A stretch of DNA of 64,000 bases from positions 62,001-126,000 of the forward strand of contig NZ_WELI01000010.1 of assembly GCF_009184635.1 (NCBI RefSeq), written 5' to 3'. The stretch is from Rudanella paleaurantiibacter (GTDB lineage: Bacteria > Bacteroidota > Bacteroidia > Cytophagales > Spirosomataceae). Positions 27,469 to 35,030 of the stretch are shown one piece after another; the stretch's first letter is position 1, and each line of letters begins with the position of its first letter. Made by a program: the position numbers and the translations under genes. The notes under the pieces are model-generated. The model had not been told where the DNA came from. It made no database searches and was given only the letters and a program-made list of their open reading frames with translations.

Positions 27469-30220
27469 AAGCGACAGCCCCTTCAGGAGCCAATGGTAGT
27501 CGAACGGTAAAGCAACTTCCTTCGCCTAACTTACTTTCTAATGTGATGGTGCCCCGGTGCAAATGAATAATTCGCCGGGTAATGGCCAGGCCCAGTCCGC
27601 TGCTTTTCAGAACCCGCCCCGACTTGGCCGACCGGCTGCTTCCCTTCTCGGTTTGCCGAACGGCGTGCGTCTGGTAAAACTTCTCGAAAATCAACTCCTG
27701 ATGCGCAAGATCGATACCGATGCCCTTGTCCTGCACCGTAAGCACCAACGCTCCCGCATCGGTGTGGGTGGTGATGGTAATTGGCCCGGCGGCCCGGTCA
27801 GAATATTTAATGGCGTTCGACAGCAGATTCACAATCACCTCCATGAGCCGGTCGCGGTCGCCCCATACCGAGTCGGATGGTTCAGTGTGGTTAGCAACCC
27901 GAATCGGAATCGCTTTCTCGGTGGCCAACGGCCCAACAACATCGACGGCCTCGGTCACCAGCTCGGGCAGGTACAGCCTTTCGGTCGATAGCTGATACCG
28001 GCCCGACTCGATCCGCTCCAGGTCCAGTACCTGATTGATGAGCCGGGTAAGCCGTTCTGACTCTTTGATGACCGTACCCAGAAAATGCTGCCGGGCGTCG
28101 GGGTCCATATCGGGCGTATCGTGCACAATTTCGGTCAGGGCCCGAATAGAGGTGATGGGCGTGCGGATCTCGTGCGTCACCGTCGACAGAAAATCATCTT
28201 TGTGCATATCGGCCGCTTTGAGCCGCTCATTGGCTTCGCTGAGCTGCCGGGTGGTTCGTTCGAGTTCGGCCGATTTGCGTTTCAGTTCTTTGTTGACAAG
28301 GATCAGTTCCTGCGACGATTTCAGAATCCGAATCATCTCATCAACCAGAATCGGTTCTTCTTTTGCCACCGAAGCCACCAGCGTGCGCGCTGACGCCGTA
28401 CCGATGGCTCCGGCCAGTACGCGCTCGGTGTAGGTTACCAGTTGGGCGTCGGCGTACAGGCTTTTCTGACCCGATGACTCGTCGGGGGCGTAACGAAGGA
28501 TGGCCCGGTTGGCGCGTTCGGGGCCGAAAAAGGTGGTAAGCAGCGAGCGGAGGTCGGCAATGAGCACTTTGCCCCGCCAGACGACTGAGTTATCGAGCGC
28601 CCGCGAGAGTTTGAAAATATCAACGAACAGGATGGCCTGATTGTATTCGATGGATGATTGGGGCCAGTTGGCCGAGCCCCATAAATACCCGATAAGATTG
28701 GCCAGTAACGACCAGAACATACCGTGGGCAATGGGTTCGAGGGTGTTGAGGCCGAAGAGGTTTTGCGGCCGTAGCCATCCAATGCCCAGCGGCCCGTCGG
28801 TCAGCAACTCGGCCGGTAGTAAAGCGGGCACCAGCGTGGGGAGTACCAGGGTGTAAAACCAGACCAGACTGCCTGCCCACAAGCCCAGACGGGCCCCCGG
28901 CAGGTTGCCCCCTTTCCAGAATAAGCCGCCGATAACGGCCGGTAAAAACTGCGCAACGGCCGCAAACGAAATCAGGCCCACCGACACGAGCGAAAAGTGA
29001 TGCGACACCGCCCGGTAGTACACGTAGGCCATGAGCAGAAACACCAGAATGGTAATTCGGCGGGTGTTGATGACAAATGACCCCGTACCCACCCGGCTTT
29101 GCCAGCTCGGGCGGCCAATGACCAGCGGCATCACCACGTTGTTGCTCACCATCACGCTCAGGGCAATGGTTTCGACGATGATCATGCCCGTAGCGGCCGA
29201 AAAGCCACCGATGTAAGCCAGTAGGGCGAGCCCTTTCTGCCCGTACTGAACCGGTAGCATGAGCACGTAGCTATCAGCATGAATAGGCAGGTCGGCCAGG
29301 AGAATATGACCGCCAAACGCAAGCGGCAGTACAAACAGATTAATCACAAACAGGTACAGCGGAAACAGCCAGATAGCCCGGTCGAGGTGTCTCTCGTCCA
29401 CATTTTCGACCACGGCTACCTGAAACTGACGGGGCAGGAACAAGACGGCCGCCATCGACATGAGGCAGTTCCAGAACCAATCGCCGGTAGTATGACCGGG
29501 GCCAAAGGTCAGTTGTTCTTTGAGCGCGGGTAGTTGTATCGCTTTACTGAAAATACTGGCGGGGCCGTCGAACAGGCCAAACGTGACAAACACGCCCAGG
29601 GCTACAAATGCTACCAGTTTCACCAGCGACTCAAACGCAATGGCCGTTACCATGCCTTCGTGCCGTTCGGTGGCTTCGAGCGTGCGGGTCCCGAACAGAA
29701 TGGTGAAAATGCCCAATAACAGCGTGGTGTAAAACGCTGGATCGGTCAGAAAAAAGCTTCTGTCGTACGCGTCGGGGCTGCCCGAGAGTAGCGACAGGCT
29801 GCCCGATATAGCCTTGATCTGAATCGAAATGTAGGGGATGATGCCCACCAGACAAAGCACCGTAACGAACACGCCAAGCCCCCGGCTTTTGCCGTAACGG
29901 GCCGAGATAAAATCGGCAATGTTGGTGATCCGCTGCTGCTTGCAGATTCGGATAATCTTGCGCAGGATTATCCACCAAAGTGGGGCGGTAAGCGTTGGGC
30001 CTATGTAGACTGTCAGAAACTGCACGCCGTGTTCGGCGGCCCGGCCCACGCTGCCGTAGAATGTCCAGGCGGTGCAGTACACAGCCAATGACAGGGAATA
30101 GATGTACGGGTTATTGACCAGACTCCGGCCGGTGCGGCTTCGGCGCTCGGCAATGTCGGCAATAACGAAGAGCAGACACAGATACCCCGCCGATACAAAG
30201 AGGAGAATCAGACTATTCAT
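27455..30220 (-). CDS. SLC5 symporter-STAC-histidine kinase sensor (CrbS/CbrA-like)
   Basis: 921 residues from the ATG at 30220. Residues 1-520 form a sodium:solute symporter domain with about 13 membrane helices (ITNIADFISARYGKSRG near 98-114; YIGGFSAATGMIIVETIALS near 336-355). Residues about 545-620 match a STAC domain (LIADLRSLLTTFFGPERANRAI, VLAGAIGTASARTLVASV, read in parts). A coiled coil about 640-675 leads to the kinase: H683 in VTHEIRTPITS, NLLSNAIKYSD, DKGIGID and GLGLAITRRI. No PAS domain is seen. This architecture couples solute passage or binding to kinase activity. It is coupled to the receiver downstream and the small membrane protein upstream. Confidence 0.92.
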   Translation of the reverse strand: MNSLILLFVSAGYLCLLFVIADIAERRSRTGRSLVNNPYIYSLSLAVYCTAWTFYGSVGRAAEHGVQFLTVYIGPTLTAPLWWIILRKIIRICKQQRITNIADFISARYGKSRGLGVFVTVLCLVGIIPYISIQIKAISGSLSLLSGSPDAYDRSFFLTDPAFYTTLLLGIFTILFGTRTLEATERHEGMVTAIAFESLVKLVAFVALGVFVTFGLFDGPASIFSKAIQLPALKEQLTFGPGHTTGDWFWNCLMSMAAVLFLPRQFQVAVVENVDERHLDRAIWLFPLYLFVINLFVLPLAFGGHILLADLPIHADSYVLMLPVQYGQKGLALLAYIGGFSAATGMIIVETIALSVMVSNNVVMPLVIGRPSWQSRVGTGSFVINTRRITILVFLLMAYVYYRAVSHHFSLVSVGLISFAAVAQFLPAVIGGLFWKGGNLPGARLGLWAGSLVWFYTLVLPTLVPALLPAELLTDGPLGIGWLRPQNLFGLNTLEPIAHGMFWSLLANLIGYLWGSANWPQSSIEYNQAILFVDIFKLSRALDNSVVWRGKVLIADLRSLLTTFFGPERANRAILRYAPDESSGQKSLYADAQLVTYTERVLAGAIGTASARTLVASVAKEEPILVDEMIRILKSSQELILVNKELKRKSAELERTTRQLSEANERLKAADMHKDDFLSTVTHEIRTPITSIRALTEIVHDTPDMDPDARQHFLGTVIKESERLTRLINQVLDLERIESGRYQLSTERLYLPELVTEAVDVVGPLATEKAIPIRVANHTEPSDSVWGDRDRLMEVIVNLLSNAIKYSDRAAGPITITTHTDAGALVLTVQDKGIGIDLAHQELIFEKFYQTHAVRQTEKGSSRSAKSGRVLKSSGLGLAITRRIIHLHRGTITLESKLGEGSCFTVRLPLAPEGAVAYEKQ

Positions 30221-30425
30221 CGGCGTGGGGTGTGTCGTCGGTATTGTGGTGCTTGTGCAAAAGGGCCACCAGTACAATAATCATCAGCCCCCAGACCAGC
30301 AGAATGTAGGCATACGTCAGCGGAATCCCGGCCAGCAACCGGGGTTGACTCACAATTGACAGGACTGGCTCGTTGAGCAGTACCGCAAACAGGAGACTGA
30401 TAAAAAGGAGCCGCTTCGTTTTCAT
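30213..30425 (-). CDS. Small two-helix membrane protein, symporter partner
   Basis: 70 residues with two hydrophobic segments (LLFISLLFAVLLNEPVLSIV and IPLTYAYILLVWGLMIIVLVAL, the latter given in part) and a His/Asp-rich tail (HKHHNTDDTPHADE). It overlaps the SLC5-kinase start by 8 bases (GATGAATAG), so translation is coupled. Small proteins of this layout (DUF3311- or DUF4212-like) often sit beside SLC5 transporters and are thought to be accessory subunits. The ATG at 30425 was chosen over a longer frame with no conserved features. Confidence 0.75.
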   Translation of the reverse strand: MKTKRLLFISLLFAVLLNEPVLSIVSQPRLLAGIPLTYAYILLVWGLMIIVLVALLHKHHNTDDTPHADE

Positions 30426-30475
30426 GACAAGGTACGGTGAGTACAACATATAAGCCGTAGGGCGGTTCGGGGTAG

Positions 30476-30505
30476 AAACGCTGCACCCAGCCGGGTGCAG
30501 CGTTT
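30476..30505 (-). terminator. Terminator after DUF6814 gene
   Basis: A 13-bp perfect stem (AAACGCTGCACCC with its complement), with a 4-base loop, lies between the DUF6814-like gene and the symporter-partner gene. It separates the porin-transporter unit from the sensor unit. Confidence 0.7.
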
Positions 30506-30558
30506 GCCAGTATCTTCCAATCCGATTTTCTGACGCTCGGCCAGAAACCCTACTCTCA

Positions 30559-30789
30559 TTATCGGCTGGCCTCGTCGTTGTACTCGCCCTGAAGCGCGTA
30601 CAGCCCGAACGTAGCCAGTCCGCCCACGATAATCGGCATCAGCACAAATACGATGATGATGCCAAACACGAGATCTTCCTGTTTGCCGGTCGATAGTTTC
30701 GGTAAACCAAAGGCGGTTAGGCCGTAGTAGCCACACACAGCGGCCAGTCCGAGCCACACAACACCCATTATGCGTTTGATTGCGTCCAT
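30559..30789 (-). CDS. DUF6814-like small membrane protein
   Basis: 76 residues: a short start (MDAIKRIMGVVWLGLAAVCG), a first membrane helix, a linker with FGLPKLSTGKQED, and a second helix (FGIIIVFVLMPIIVGGLATFG) ending YALQGEYNDEASR. This is the layout of DUF6814 proteins, which are commonly found beside MFS transporters in Bacteroidota. It lies 82 bases after the MHS transporter on the same strand with a hairpin between, so it may be made at a different level from the transporter. Function is unknown; an accessory subunit is a guess. Confidence 0.7.
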   Translation of the reverse strand: MDAIKRIMGVVWLGLAAVCGYYGLTAFGLPKLSTGKQEDLVFGIIIVFVLMPIIVGGLATFGLYALQGEYNDEASR

Positions 30790-30830
30790 GTCTTTGAAAC
30801 GGTTTATACTGTTTTTTTGAATGATTAGGG

Positions 30831-30859
30831 CGTTGGCGGGTGTAGTTAGCCCGCCAACG
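30831..30859 (-). terminator. Hairpin between MHS transporter and DUF6814 gene
   Basis: CGTTGGCGGG and CCCGCCAACG form a perfect 10-bp stem with a 9-base loop just past the transporter stop. A T-run is lacking directly after it on the minus strand, so partial attenuation is as likely as full termination. Confidence 0.55.
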
Positions 30860-30871
30860 GGTAAGGGTTGG

Positions 30872-32455
30872 TTAGTCAGCTGCCGATGGTCGGTTTTTGA
30901 TGTACAGTACACCAATTACGAAGCTTACGGCCGCCACAATAATCGGGTACCAGAGGCCCTCCAGGTACGGAGCTGCGTAGGGTAGGGCTGCGCCGGCTTT
31001 CTCGGCTGCCAGGTTGGCGTCTTTCGCACCGGTAGCCAGGTAGGTAGCCACGGCCGGTAGCAGACCGCCAAACACCCCGTTGCCAATGTGGTAGGGTAGC
31101 GACATGGAGGTGTACCGGATCTTGGTGGGGAACATCTCGACCAGGAAAGCAGCAATGGGACCGTACACCAGCGTTACGTAAATCACCTGAATGAATACGA
31201 GCCAGATCAGAGTCCAGCGGTCGCTGTCGTTGAGGGTCAGCGTTTTCTTGATTTCTGGCTTGGCCGGTTCGGCAGCGGGGGCGCTCGCTATTTTGAGCTT
31301 TGTAACTTCGGTGAGCTTGGTGCCGTCGGTGTACTCTTTTTTCACGGTCTTGGTCATAATCGACACGCCCGCTACGTTGGGGTCGGCCGTCACGACGGAG
31401 TCGATGGTAGTAGCTGCCGTTACCTCCTGCTTGTTGGCCACGTTGGTGGTCTGATACATCCGCTCGTAGATGGGGCGGTACGTGAGCAGGGCTACCAGCA
31501 TACCCACGAGCATGATGCCTTTCCGGCCGATTTTGTCAGATAGCCAGCCAAACACGATAAAGAACGGTGTACCCATCAGCAGGGCCACACTCATCAGGCT
31601 GTCGGCCTGAATGGCGTCAACGTTACACACCGTTTTGATGAAGCTCATGGCGTAAAACTGACCGGTGTACCAAACCACACCCTGCCCCATCGTAGCACCA
31701 AACAGGGCCAGCAACACAAACTTGAAGTTGTACTTGTTGCCAAAGCTTTCTTTGAGCGGGTTGGTCGACGTTTTGCCCTCGGCTTTCGCCTTAGCAAACA
31801 GGGGCGACTCGCTCATGTTGCGCCGGATGATGAACGATACGTACACCATCAGGACCGATACCCAGAACGGTACCCGCCAGCCCCAGTCGTCGAAAGCCTC
31901 TTTGCTCATCGACGTGCGGGTAATCAGAATCACAATCAGCGATACAAACAAACCGGCGGTAGCCGTGATCTGAATCCAGGAGGTCCAGAAACCACGCTTG
32001 TCGGCGGGTGAGTGCTCGGCCACGTAGGTAGCGGCTCCCCCGTATTCACCCCCGAGGGCCAGCCCCTGCAACAAACGCAGGATCAACACCAGCAGCGGGG
32101 CCATGAACCCGATGGTTTCGTAACTCGGAATAAGGCCAATGGCAAACGTAGCGCCCCCCATCAGCATCAGGGTGACCATGAAGGTGTATTTCCGGCCGAT
32201 GAGGTCGCCGAGTCGCCCGAAAAACAGAGCCCCGAACGGACGCACCACGAAACCGGCGGCAAACGTTGCCAGCGTAGAGAGGAAAGCGGCCGTTGGGTTG
32301 CCTTCCGGGAAAAATTTAGTGGCCAGCACCGTGGCCAGCGAGCCGAAGATGTAGAAGTCGTACCACTCAATGAGTGTCCCGACAGACGATGCCCCGATAA
32401 CGCTCATAAGCGTGCGGGTGCTGCTGGCCTTAGCGGCTTTTGGTTCTGATACCAT
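30872..32455 (-). CDS. MHS-type MFS transporter with periplasmic insertion
   Basis: 527 residues. The metabolite:H+ symporter signature is clear: IEWYDFYIFGSLA at the start, GRLGDLIGRKY (loop 2-3), LRLLQGLALGGEYGGAATYVAEH, and a second GWLSDKIGRKG (loop 8-9). Between helices 9 and 10 lies an unusual soluble segment of about 75 residues (333-410) containing TVKKEYTDGTKLTEVTKLKI, predicted to face the periplasm. Relatives carry organic acids. It starts 56 bases after the porin stop and so is probably co-transcribed with it. Placement next to acs and prpE suggests a short-chain acid substrate, which is inference. Confidence 0.88.
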   Translation of the reverse strand: MVSEPKAAKASSTRTLMSVIGASSVGTLIEWYDFYIFGSLATVLATKFFPEGNPTAAFLSTLATFAAGFVVRPFGALFFGRLGDLIGRKYTFMVTLMLMGGATFAIGLIPSYETIGFMAPLLVLILRLLQGLALGGEYGGAATYVAEHSPADKRGFWTSWIQITATAGLFVSLIVILITRTSMSKEAFDDWGWRVPFWVSVLMVYVSFIIRRNMSESPLFAKAKAEGKTSTNPLKESFGNKYNFKFVLLALFGATMGQGVVWYTGQFYAMSFIKTVCNVDAIQADSLMSVALLMGTPFFIVFGWLSDKIGRKGIMLVGMLVALLTYRPIYERMYQTTNVANKQEVTAATTIDSVVTADPNVAGVSIMTKTVKKEYTDGTKLTEVTKLKIASAPAAEPAKPEIKKTLTLNDSDRWTLIWLVFIQVIYVTLVYGPIAAFLVEMFPTKIRYTSMSLPYHIGNGVFGGLLPAVATYLATGAKDANLAAEKAGAALPYAAPYLEGLWYPIIVAAVSFVIGVLYIKNRPSAAD

Positions 32456-32511
32456 GGGAGAAATAAGGTTTTATTGGTTAATTGGAATACGATGCGTTGG
32501 TAAAAAACGGG

Positions 32512-33927
32512 TTAGAGGTAGATCTGCGCCTGCAACAGGAACTCACCTTTGTAATCGCTGATGGTGTTCTTGTCGGTGTAAATAGGCCTTACAGACCATT
32601 GGGGGGTAATTTTGGCATGATGCCCATCGAGGTAGAAGTTACAGCCCAGGTCGTAGTAGCTACCGGCCTTTCCGAGTGCTTCCAGGTTCTTGTAGGTATA
32701 GGCGGCAAAGGGCTGCACCCGCATTTTGGGTTTGTCGGTTGTTTTGGGCAGCAGCAAGCCTGCCTGCGTGTACCAGATCTGCCCCGTTCCGAGCAAGGGG
32801 CGGGCATCGCCCGGCCCGGCCAATGCCCGTTTCCCTTCAAAAGCGGGGTTGTTGGCACCGGGGTTCATGATCCCCAGGTTTCGGATGTAATTAGGGCCGA
32901 AATTATAGTCGTAAAAGACACTGTAAGCAGTCACAGCCATGTTCTTTTTCTTGTCGCCAAACGGCAGATCCGCGAACATATCCACAGAGAACAGATTAAT
33001 ATCACTCGGTTTCAGGCTGCCCCCGTTGTAATAGCGGGTGCCCTCAGGTTGGCGGTAAAAGCCGGCACCGATGTTGAACACCCGTTTGGTGCCCACGTAC
33101 GTGCCAACCTTGAACGGTAAAATATTGGCCTCCTGATCCAGAAACTGATACTCTAAGTACGCGCCGTACGACATTTTACTTACCCCGTTGTTGTCGACGG
33201 CTACGTCGGGCGTAACTACCGTACCCGAGGTGGGCGGGGTCTGGTTGGTGGCAAACGGCTTGTTGTAGTTAAGCCGGTATTCAAACTTGCCCAGTTTCCC
33301 CTTGGCGTACACCCCAAACAAACGGGCAAACTGATCGGAGTTTTCGATGAGCGGCCAGTTGAAAATGGGCGCGTCGATAGCCAGAAAGTTGAGCGTACTG
33401 GCCGACGTCATTCGCGAAACCCCATGCCAGTAGTGTAGCCCCGCCCCAACGTAGAGCGTGTTTTTAGCCACTGACCCGTCGGGTTTCTTCCCGGCTGGTA
33501 CCACCGCGTATTCATTCCATACGTCGTGGAAAAAAATACCGGGTTTCTTGCCCTGCCCGTAGCCGCCCGTACCACTGCTACCCGATGCTCCGCCGTTGAC
33601 AAACGTTTGGTTATTGATACCGGCATGCACCAGAATCAGGTACCGGGGCGAAATCTGGGCGTACCCCAGCAACCGGAGCCGGCGGGCACCCACGTCGGTG
33701 AGTTGGTCGGTTGGCGTTCCGTTGACACTGGTGCCGGGGTTCATTTGCATGGATCGGAACCAGATCTGATTCCACATGATGATGCGTGCGTACTTGGTAC
33801 CATCTGGGCTCAGATTGAATTTGAGACCAGAACCATATTCACTCGACCCCTGGGCTCTCAGCCGGGTAGTGGTGGCCAGGCTCAGCAGAGCCAACGCCAG
33901 CGTAAACGTTACGGAACGGGACAACAT
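32512..33927 (-). CDS. Outer-membrane porin-like protein 1
   Basis: 471 residues with a signal peptide (MLSRSVTFTLALALLSLATTTRLRAQ). The barrel-like body begins GLKFNLSPDGTKYARIIMWNQIWFRSMQMNPGTSV (seen in parts) and ends with an aromatic-alternating strand (FLLQAQIYL). It is a paralogue of the protein at 35031-36704: both have the RxxMW-QIW start, NPGTS, and a shared GANNQTF / GINNQTF block. Such porins are common in Cytophagales and probably admit small organic acids. It is the first gene of a unit with the MHS transporter. Its promoter shares an element with the second porin. Confidence 0.8.
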   Translation of the reverse strand: MLSRSVTFTLALALLSLATTTRLRAQGSSEYGSGLKFNLSPDGTKYARIIMWNQIWFRSMQMNPGTSVNGTPTDQLTDVGARRLRLLGYAQISPRYLILVHAGINNQTFVNGGASGSSGTGGYGQGKKPGIFFHDVWNEYAVVPAGKKPDGSVAKNTLYVGAGLHYWHGVSRMTSASTLNFLAIDAPIFNWPLIENSDQFARLFGVYAKGKLGKFEYRLNYNKPFATNQTPPTSGTVVTPDVAVDNNGVSKMSYGAYLEYQFLDQEANILPFKVGTYVGTKRVFNIGAGFYRQPEGTRYYNGGSLKPSDINLFSVDMFADLPFGDKKKNMAVTAYSVFYDYNFGPNYIRNLGIMNPGANNPAFEGKRALAGPGDARPLLGTGQIWYTQAGLLLPKTTDKPKMRVQPFAAYTYKNLEALGKAGSYYDLGCNFYLDGHHAKITPQWSVRPIYTDKNTISDYKGEFLLQAQIYL

Positions 33928-33969
33928 AGTTAAGACAAGTAGCGGTTTAGGTGGTCGTGAAAACCAGGT

Positions 33970-33977
33970 CAAAACTG
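33970..33977 (-). promoter_or_regulatory. -7 box of porin 1 promoter
   Basis: The minus strand reads CAGTTTTG, one mismatch from TAnnTTTG, 42 bases before the ATG. The matching weak -33 TTTC (33998-34001) lies inside the shared AAATAGATRCTAT element. Confidence 0.45.
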
Positions 33978-33998
33978 CTCATCTGTCTCGTCCGATGG

Positions 33999-34011
33999 AA
34001 ATAGATGCTAT
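33999..34011 (-). promoter_or_regulatory. Shared porin element, copy A
   Basis: AAATAGATGCTAT (plus strand) abuts the -33 position of the porin 1 promoter, 72 bases before its ATG. The same 13-mer with one change lies 79 bases before the porin 2 ATG. ATAG-N3-CTAT is a near palindrome, as expected for a dimer site. Confidence 0.55.
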
Positions 34012-34017
34012 AGCTAT

Positions 34018-34033
34018 GCTAAAACCTATAGAT
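34018..34033 (+). promoter_or_regulatory. Putative operator GCTAA-N3-CTATAGAT before porin 1
   Basis: GCTAAAACCTATAGAT, one base shorter in the spacer than the three copies at 34486, 34505 and 36831 and in the opposite orientation. It lies about 90 bases before the porin 1 ATG, just upstream of its promoter. Confidence 0.5.
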
Positions 34034-34049
34034 ATTTCCAGGTTGCCTC

Positions 34050-34469
34050 TCATTCCCGAAACCGCTCCCACTTGATCAACATGAACTTGTCGCCCAGCTC
34101 GGTAACAATCATGCCCGCGCCACTCACATTCTCCGGTTTGCTGAAATACTCGGCTAACTCTTTGTTGCTGAGTATTTTATAAGTAGGGTGGTAGCTGTTA
34201 TTTTCGGGGACTTTGATCTGATACTTCTTCACCCAGTTCATGACCGAAACGTGGCTAACTCCCAGCAGTCGTTCGATCTCTCGGTAGCTAACACCCTCTA
34301 TATAAAGCTGTAGCGCCTTGATCACATAGTAGCTGCTGATACTCTTTCCCGCTTTTTCAACCGTAAAGTTGTAGTGGCACTGTTTACAACGAAACCGCTG
34401 TCGGCCGTTGAGTACGCCATTCCGAACGGCATTTGTGTTTGAGCACTTTGGGCATTTGGGCGTTGCCAT
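34050..34469 (-). CDS. IS1 InsA-like zinc-ribbon/HTH DNA-binding protein, stand-alone
   Basis: 139 residues. A zinc ribbon (C6, C9, C28, C31: CPKCSN and RFRCKQCHYNFTV) is followed by a helix-turn-helix (about 47-85: IEGVSYREIERLLGVSHVSVMNW), which is the layout of InsA from IS1-type elements. There is no InsB/DDE part here or nearby and no terminal inverted repeats, and the last 45 residues (LSNKELAEYFSKPENVSG then TELGDKFMLIKWERF) are not part of a transposase. It looks like an exapted transcription regulator. It lies between two paralogous porin units, and tandem repeats sit directly before its start, suggesting self-control. Confidence 0.75.
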   Translation of the reverse strand: MATPKCPKCSNTNAVRNGVLNGRQRFRCKQCHYNFTVEKAGKSISSYYVIKALQLYIEGVSYREIERLLGVSHVSVMNWVKKYQIKVPENNSYHPTYKILSNKELAEYFSKPENVSGAGMIVTELGDKFMLIKWERFRE

Positions 34470-34484
34470 GTGGGATTAGGACAA

Positions 34485-34522
34485 AATCTATAGTTAATTA
34501 GCGAATGTATAGCAAATTAGCG
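34485..34522 (-). promoter_or_regulatory. Tandem 19-bp repeats before InsA-like gene
   Basis: AATCTATAGTTAATTAGCG (34485-34503) and AATGTATAGCAAATTAGCG (34504-34522) are directly adjacent and identical at 16 of 19 positions. Each contains the motif that reads GCTAA-N4-CTATA-S-AT on the minus strand. They begin 16 bases before the ATG, overlapping where the promoter should be, as for an autoregulatory operator. A degenerate third copy, GCTAATTCTATC, lies at 34529. Confidence 0.65.
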
Positions 34523-34570
34523 GATTAAGCTAATTCTATCTTGCTATCCTTTTATTTTGTCCATTATCCG

Positions 34571-35020
34571 CTACGGCTGGGCGCATACTTTCCGTAATCC
34601 GTTCAGAATAGGCACAAAGTATTTTTTGTCGGCCGAGCTGGTGTTACGGCTTTCGTTATGCGTTTGCAGCACAAACGGTGTTTCGTCGGCCTGGTACACC
34701 CGAATGGTGGTAGCTACACTGATGATAATGTTGCTGCCCTGCGTGTAGGTGGCATCGAACAGGTAAGGCCCATTGTACTGCATATTTTCGCCCTGGTTGT
34801 ACTGGCTTTGCGCCTTGGTGGCCCGCACCCGCGCCAGCGTGGGGTTTGCCTCAATAATCTTGTAGCCGTTGTCGGTCAATAGTTTGGTGCAGCGTTCCAC
34901 AAAAACATCCTGCGACACCGCGCACGGAATGTACATGGGGCGGGGTTTGGTATTGATGCAGCCCGTTTGGAGGCCTACCAGCAACAGTACAGACAAGTAG
35001 AGAAAGGATGCCCTTTTCAT
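34571..35020 (-). CDS. Lipoprotein of unknown function
   Basis: 149 residues from the ATG at 35020 with a lipobox (LQTGC, Cys21). The mature part starts INTKPRPMYIPCAVSQDVF and continues with a short alpha/beta-type domain (CTKLLTDNGYKIIEANPTL, then VATTIRVYQADETPF). It starts 10 bases after the stop of porin 2, so the two genes are one operon and the lipoprotein may help or sit beside that porin in the outer membrane. No known family was recognised. A longer frame upstream would overlap the porin gene and lacks an export signal. Confidence 0.75.
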   Translation of the reverse strand: MKRASFLYLSVLLLVGLQTGCINTKPRPMYIPCAVSQDVFVERCTKLLTDNGYKIIEANPTLARVRATKAQSQYNQGENMQYNGPYLFDATYTQGSNIIISVATTIRVYQADETPFVLQTHNESRNTSSADKKYFVPILNGLRKVCAQP

Positions 35021-35030
35021 AGCATGGCGG

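Noticed and set aside
34050-34469. Active IS1-type insertion sequence
   Set aside because: No transposase DDE part, no terminal inverted repeats and no target duplication around the gene; better explained as an exapted regulator.
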